DNA of 25,775 nt, taken from the IMG/VR virus record IMGVR_UViG_3300020473_001533, positions 1-25,775 of that record; one strand, given 5' to 3'. The notes beneath the pieces were generated by a model that saw nothing but the letters and a program-made list of their open reading frames with translations, was not told the origin of the DNA and made no database searches. Source of the stretch: a virus. The position numbers and the translations under genes were made by a program. This document shows positions 22,301 to 25,775 of the stretch, one piece after another. Numbering within the stretch: the stretch's first letter is position 1; the number at the start of each line of letters is the position of its first letter.

Positions 22301-25136
22301 ACCTGAAAAACTCATTAAACCGCTAAAGGAAGAAGCTGGCATTCTTGCAAAAGCAGCGGGCGAGGGGACAAAGAATAAGCCTGGGTACACCCAGTCAGCA
22401 AGAGCAGCATTGGATTACTTACTTGAGAACGTTCCAGGCATGGCTGATGAATTCAAGGGCCTGGTCCAGATGGAGGACGTGTTTCAAAAACTAAAAGAAT
22501 ACGAAGGCACGTTTAAGGAGATCATTTCATCAGGCAAAGAATTTTCGTTTGGTAAGGGAATTCACGGTGCAGAAATAAAGAATGTAGCCTCTGTATATAA
22601 AGCCGCTTTGAAGTGGTCTGAGTCAGCAGTAAAAGCCAGAACGAGATCCCAGAAACTAAGAATAGCCGCCGAGATTATGGAGAATCGCAACAAAGGGCCG
22701 GGCGGATTTGGGATGACCGATGACTTCTTTAGAACCGCAGTCCAGGGCATGGGCAGGCTTAGTAATATGGTGGAGATGCATAAGATTTACAGAGATGCAG
22801 CGAAGCAAACCCATATTGCAAAGAACTACAAACCCGGCAAGGGCTGGCTGATGATGCCTGACGAAACCCTATACAAAGGCTACTACGATAGTCTTAGTTT
22901 TGAACAGCTTGTGGATGAGGCCAGAAGGGCTGGTATAGGTGATGACGTAATTAACGCAGCCAAAAAAGAAAAAGGCGCAAACCAGAACAAGGTTATTGTT
23001 GATGAACTTAATAAGTTTTCACCCAAAAGATATGGCGAGCTTGCAGGCAAATGGGTCCATGAGGATGTGTGGTTCCATATAGTCAATGGGCAGAAGTTCA
23101 TGGACGATATGCAGAACATATTCCCTAAGCTGATTTCTAAATGGAAGTCCGCTCATACAGCTTGGAGTCCAACAACCACCATTCGCAACGTCATTACAAA
23201 CGTTATGTATTTTGCGCCAATGGCTGGCATTAGTCTTTTGAACCCGAACAACTGGAAATACTACCGTCAAGCAATCAAAGACGCTTTTTCAAATAAGAAA
23301 TCACAACATTGGAAAGAAACGTTTGAAGATGGCGTGTTCGAGAGCACGTTTATGACTGGCGAGCTTGGCATAAAGTCAAGTGATTTTGTTCCAATGCAGG
23401 CAGTTTGGAAGACTCCGATGGATGGATTCATGGAGTTCTTTGGCCTTATTGACAGACTGCACTATGGGGCTGGCGCTAATGGTTGGATTAAAAAAAGGTG
23501 GCACGCCGGGCTTGATGTCACCAAGCTGCCTGGGATTTTCTATAGCAAAGTATGTGATGATATATTTAGACAGGCGTATCATCACAAATATAAAAACCGG
23601 GTTGGCAGAAGTAAGGCTGCATCTGGCGCTATGGAAAAGTTTATCGATTACAAAAACGTTCCTGGGTTTGTAAACATACTTCGTATGCCTTTTGCTCCAT
23701 ACAAGACAATGGCTGCTAAACCAAAGGCTGCTCGTGGCGTTCAGGACATTAGTGAGTTTTCCGATTACTGGGAGGCTAGTGGTAAACCAACGACAACTCC
23801 GTTTGAGCCAGTTGCTCCAGCCGCAGCCACTTCCTTAAAGGCGGTTCACTTTCTGGCTGCTCAACCATTTCTTACGTTTAGCGTTCGAGCTATACCGCTA
23901 ACAATGGAATGGATGGCTCGCAATCCAATTCAGGCAAAAGTATATATGGCAATACATGATCAAATGACTGCCCTTAGTTTTGCTGAAGCTGGCATAACTC
24001 CAGAAGGGGCCGATAGGCTGTATGGCATGACTGCTGGAATGAATCAGTGGCAGCGTTTTAAGTATGCCCCAACCGCTTCTATGTCTGTGTTTTCTTTGCT
24101 TGATGATCAGACTAGATCTGTTCCTGCATATGGAAGCGGAACAGAAGTGTCTGACAGGGCGATTGAAAAGGTTCACACGTTCGTTGATACCAATTTCCTT
24201 AACCCATTCTCATATGCCACTCCCTCCCTTGATCCAGTAATAAAGAGAGGCTTGCTTGAAGATTTACTAGAAAGCGCGAGGAGATTGGGAATTGCAAACC
24301 ACTTCTACTTCAGCCCTATATTCAACGCTGTTCAAACGTTTAGGCAGAACATAGACAAAGATGACGTGTTCTCTAGGGTGTACAACGGCCTTGCTCAAGC
24401 GTACCTAGCGCCAATCGCTCCATCCCCAACGGACATAGCTACTATATTTGGCGGCAGCACAGGTAGTGATCTCCGAAGAATAACAGGAGTTACTGCCCCT
24501 GAGTTCAACCGATACAAGGGCGGTCGATTCTGGGAAAAAGGCGCAAGCCTATGGCAGAACTGGGTTGAGCGAGATGAAAGGGTAAGGCCCACCGCCCTAA
24601 AGGTTCTCGACCTGCTTGCAACCAAGAGCGTAGGATACACCAGAACTCAATTAGTTATTGCGCGAGCAAAAGACTTCAACGACCATATCACCAGAAGGAA
24701 AGCCGCATTAGCCCAAAAGCATGGCGCTGGTGAAGTCGTAATAAATCAATCAAAGATTAAGAATGACAAGCAATTGCGCGATGCTGCTCAGAAGCTAGTA
24801 GAAACTAGAGAGAAAGCAAAGATTGAAGAGTTAATAAAAGATGTGGCTGCACCGTCCACAAGGGGCCTTGTCAGGATTTTAAACCTTATGCCTCCATCTG
24901 ATGCCTTAGCTGATATTAGATCAAGGGCGCGTGAGTTCCTTGAGTTTCTTGATGAAGAGAGCCTTGAGGCATTGCAAGAGTCAGTCAGAGCTTGGGTTAA
25001 TGCTGAGAAAGAGTATATTAACGCACGTAGAACGCTCAGGACTGCATCTGAGCCTCTTACAGAACAACAGAAGAAACTACTTTCCCCTTCAGAGGGGGCT
25101 AAGTGGCGTGATAGATTTAGACAAGGGGATAAATAA
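19311..25136 (+). CDS. Giant putative internal/ejection protein (1,941 aa)
   Basis: GTG start with GAGGG upstream. The N-terminal 400 residues are mixed charged sequence with Pro/Gly loops. Residues about 420-440 are a hydrophobic, small-residue stretch (MGLNVWGSAIASGAAAVLGI). The rest is largely helical. Near 1283-1305, AWSPTTTIRNVITNVMYFAP resembles the 'NP-T..RN...N' helix seen in large phage ejection and polyvalent proteins. No lytic-transglycosylase, protease or polymerase motif is visible. Its size, position as third of a large-protein block, and the lack of tail-tube genes suggest the T7 gp16 role: an internal protein released to help DNA cross the envelope. The C-terminal 300 residues are rich in charged helices. 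Confidence 0.55.
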   Translation: MSFLDIVKSRMKREMDAYKRTQDVKSWRSKFKEDEPIGVPVHEDSPEGYFRGFDKDTGTPGLSAQELLERSTPHRERQQQLAMKYKGAGFPTVDWPGPQGAFFTDGKPEYMYSGTQVTPEQMGYAFDPSALSDKSPVTGLVDPVEKAKFSDGPGSVTISDARRILPKIITDDFSEVWNEKYRDALNQLPYEDRDAIRERTKSGANYDDILNKNSSLLTPLQAQIIRFGKSLTPEEANEIESKMAFDRPDDPRLFRQFHIKEPEPTFAGKGGRFSYQITTGRPDQSGTRLVTPEDLPEGYNYSHLDGIRAGRTKQAISALPAGNVPGLRAITKGQLVRPNLPEWMEKDQVKPLLYDPKYTGRLIGEASYDEDIAAHIMQTPGMLANFLSKHVIYISALDNRPAGEKLVQTSSPVVLAPSISMGLNVWGSAIASGAAAVLGIGPEIDDKYSQDWIERVRHIPDHVGGKEKDQPSLLQDVVDHFGPNFWEIGYGMTFGLYQGFQKYVNPFSRKNVWSSEKSLRQGYDEFTHGTGNMAAEMLNSAYRSVPGVDWERMMRERPVEVFLNLTMVRTPLVKMARGKAAKHRENIANRLEERTLFIKEQAKQANRASEWGHGISFNQVLGRRVAKYEKLANDFHKMQANDLAEARAFDNIADALQVVAAPSVFTPLDLATIGIRRLIKNPGQGFLRYLMMSPMSRAMASKALAVFHALEREGLSHSRKSTMEMQELAMAMRDATPESVALSDAWQKAFYGGGESPLVKMGMLDAYSPIPMVDDVKAQKLIDQGMAVRTDKGVFQVINEASKAKLEEMYGSLTNTDAFIGMNPARTFQEMAWMEHRGLFFDNPKRNLVNLDEFGTWRLTDVGKQELQLGINQRTGIPFNQSKVSKDVLQLRSEIAGKLAVMNTWGLDLVKKSLSLSDDAVKLNLVHSPKQLRQMFWAQLYEPAALKAVTIEEIARRQSLGESRSVAAGPSGSLLENDLRSLGIPIEARLVRVGEMIPEKLIKPLKEEAGILAKAAGEGTKNKPGYTQSARAALDYLLENVPGMADEFKGLVQMEDVFQKLKEYEGTFKEIISSGKEFSFGKGIHGAEIKNVASVYKAALKWSESAVKARTRSQKLRIAAEIMENRNKGPGGFGMTDDFFRTAVQGMGRLSNMVEMHKIYRDAAKQTHIAKNYKPGKGWLMMPDETLYKGYYDSLSFEQLVDEARRAGIGDDVINAAKKEKGANQNKVIVDELNKFSPKRYGELAGKWVHEDVWFHIVNGQKFMDDMQNIFPKLISKWKSAHTAWSPTTTIRNVITNVMYFAPMAGISLLNPNNWKYYRQAIKDAFSNKKSQHWKETFEDGVFESTFMTGELGIKSSDFVPMQAVWKTPMDGFMEFFGLIDRLHYGAGANGWIKKRWHAGLDVTKLPGIFYSKVCDDIFRQAYHHKYKNRVGRSKAASGAMEKFIDYKNVPGFVNILRMPFAPYKTMAAKPKAARGVQDISEFSDYWEASGKPTTTPFEPVAPAAATSLKAVHFLAAQPFLTFSVRAIPLTMEWMARNPIQAKVYMAIHDQMTALSFAEAGITPEGADRLYGMTAGMNQWQRFKYAPTASMSVFSLLDDQTRSVPAYGSGTEVSDRAIEKVHTFVDTNFLNPFSYATPSLDPVIKRGLLEDLLESARRLGIANHFYFSPIFNAVQTFRQNIDKDDVFSRVYNGLAQAYLAPIAPSPTDIATIFGGSTGSDLRRITGVTAPEFNRYKGGRFWEKGASLWQNWVERDERVRPTALKVLDLLATKSVGYTRTQLVIARAKDFNDHITRRKAALAQKHGAGEVVINQSKIKNDKQLRDAAQKLVETREKAKIEELIKDVAAPSTRGLVRILNLMPPSDALADIRSRAREFLEFLDEESLEALQESVRAWVNAEKEYINARRTLRTASEPLTEQQKKLLSPSEGAKWRDRFRQGDK

Positions 25137-25558
25137 TGCCTAACGCAAGACCAGCTTTCATGGAAAAGGTTACATTAACTAGCGGCACCACCGACACGTG
25201 GCGCTTTTACCCGAGGCAATCAGTTGATACTTGGGAAGTGCTTGTTAACAGCAGTAACACAGAGCTTACATTTGTTGGAATAACTGAAGACTGGTCCGGC
25301 GAGGACTGGACTATTAGCGATGGGACTAAAACAGTAATAGCAACTAACACCCCTTCTGCGTTCCAGAAGATTCCCGTCACTCCTACCATTAGCACAAATA
25401 GCACTGATGGTGAGTTTGCCATTGACATGGGGTTCAAGGCCATTCAGGTTTCTTGTGCTGGCGGTGGCGGTGCTACTATATTTGTAAAGGCGTACAGCAA
25501 AAGCAATGGAAGTCCTTCTGGTAGTGGTTACATTACTGGTACGGCCTTGACTGCTTAG
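25136..25558 (+). CDS. Small beta-rich structural protein
   Basis: 140 residues starting MPNARPAFMEKVTL, with many Ser/Thr and alternating hydrophobics (DTWEVLVNSSNTELTFVG, ATIFVKAYSKSNG), resembling a small beta-sandwich of a virion surface protein. AGGGG lies before the ATG, which shares its A with the stop of the giant gene (TAATG). No family recognised; a fibre- or head-decoration-type protein is plausible. Confidence 0.6.
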   Translation: MPNARPAFMEKVTLTSGTTDTWRFYPRQSVDTWEVLVNSSNTELTFVGITEDWSGEDWTISDGTKTVIATNTPSAFQKIPVTPTISTNSTDGEFAIDMGFKAIQVSCAGGGGATIFVKAYSKSNGSPSGSGYITGTALTA

Positions 25559-25567
25559 GAGTATAAA

Positions 25568-25775
25568 ATGCCAACAAGATCAGGCGTAAGAATATCAGCT
25601 CTACAGAGTGACCTTGACGAGCTTACTAAAGTAGACATTAGTTCTACTACTACAACAGCAACTATCTCTACCGAAGGTACAAAGGATATGATCCTAAATA
25701 CCAACGAGGGGACAGACTCTGGAAGAATTATTATTTACGACGGGTCTGCTGGTGATATCGGCTTGGACCCTAAAG
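25568..25775 (+). CDS. Fibre-like structural protein, cut by right edge
   Basis: Begins MPTRSGVRISALQSDLDELT, with AGGAG seven bases upstream of the ATG, and stays open for 69 codons to the window edge. A short helix is followed by Thr/Ser-rich beta sequence (SSTTTTATISTEGTKDMILN, then TNEGTDSGRIIIYDGSAGD), a style common at the N-terminus of phage tail-fibre and head-fibre proteins. C-terminus and role unknown. Confidence 0.6.
   Translation, partial: MPTRSGVRISALQSDLDELTKVDISSTTTTATISTEGTKDMILNTNEGTDSGRIIIYDGSAGDIGLDPK

Noticed and set aside
1-25775. Lysogeny or attachment site
   Set aside because: No integrase, excisionase or recognisable attachment core is present in the window; the ribbon-helix-helix protein alone does not show lysogeny.

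Overview
This window looks like part of the genome of a tailed double-stranded DNA bacteriophage, most likely a short-tailed (podovirus-like) one. The evidence is an ordered virion module on the + strand: a putative small terminase, the large terminase, portal, scaffold, major capsid protein, head-tail adaptor, a beta-propeller-like tail-hub protein, beta-helix and fibre-like proteins, and three very large proteins of the kind that form internal or ejection complexes. No tail tube, sheath or classical tape-measure gene is seen. AGGAG-type ribosome binding sites, ATGA and TAATG junctions and tight packing point to a bacterial host. Neither host nor habitat can be fixed from the sequence. No integrase, polymerase or lysis gene is recognised.

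Layout. Positions 1-798 carry a leftward operon of at least four very small genes, one running off the left edge, one with a Cys-rich zinc-binding look, and one resembling small phage proteins with a DE-hydrophobic-S-F acidic motif. Positions 799-1880 have no credible gene: 1,082 bp of apparently non-coding DNA in a genome whose other genes nearly all touch or overlap. Its left part is G/T-rich. From about 1149 to 1846 it is dense in inverted repeats that nest into one another. Several of these stems need G-U pairs that exist only in a transcript of the + strand, so I propose a large rightward structured non-coding RNA ending at a terminator-like hairpin at 1816-1836. This is the most likely undescribed element in the window.

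Positions 1881-2306 (leftward) encode a small protein with two ribbon-helix-helix-like segments, a probable DNA-binding repressor. It is divergent from the putative small terminase gene (2324-2788), with only 17 bp between the two start codons. Neither gene has a recognisable ribosome binding site, and candidate promoters for each lie inside or across the start of the other, which suggests short-leader or leaderless transcripts and a compact switch for the late operon.

From 2917 to the right edge the late operon runs without a strand switch. It holds the large terminase, four small genes of unknown role (one membrane, one glycine-zipper, one Pro/Gly-rich, one Lys-rich), portal, scaffold and capsid. 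A strong intrinsic terminator directly follows the capsid gene at 10122-10154, an arrangement like that of T7, and probably lets capsid be made in excess of tail proteins. Beyond it lie a capsid-associated unknown, another unknown, the head-tail adaptor, the tail-hub propeller, a beta-helix protein, a small fibre-like protein, proteins of 505, 852 and 1,941 residues that I read as internal/ejection proteins, and two further small structural genes, the last cut by the right edge.

All functional names come from reading motifs, sizes and gene order; no database search was possible.
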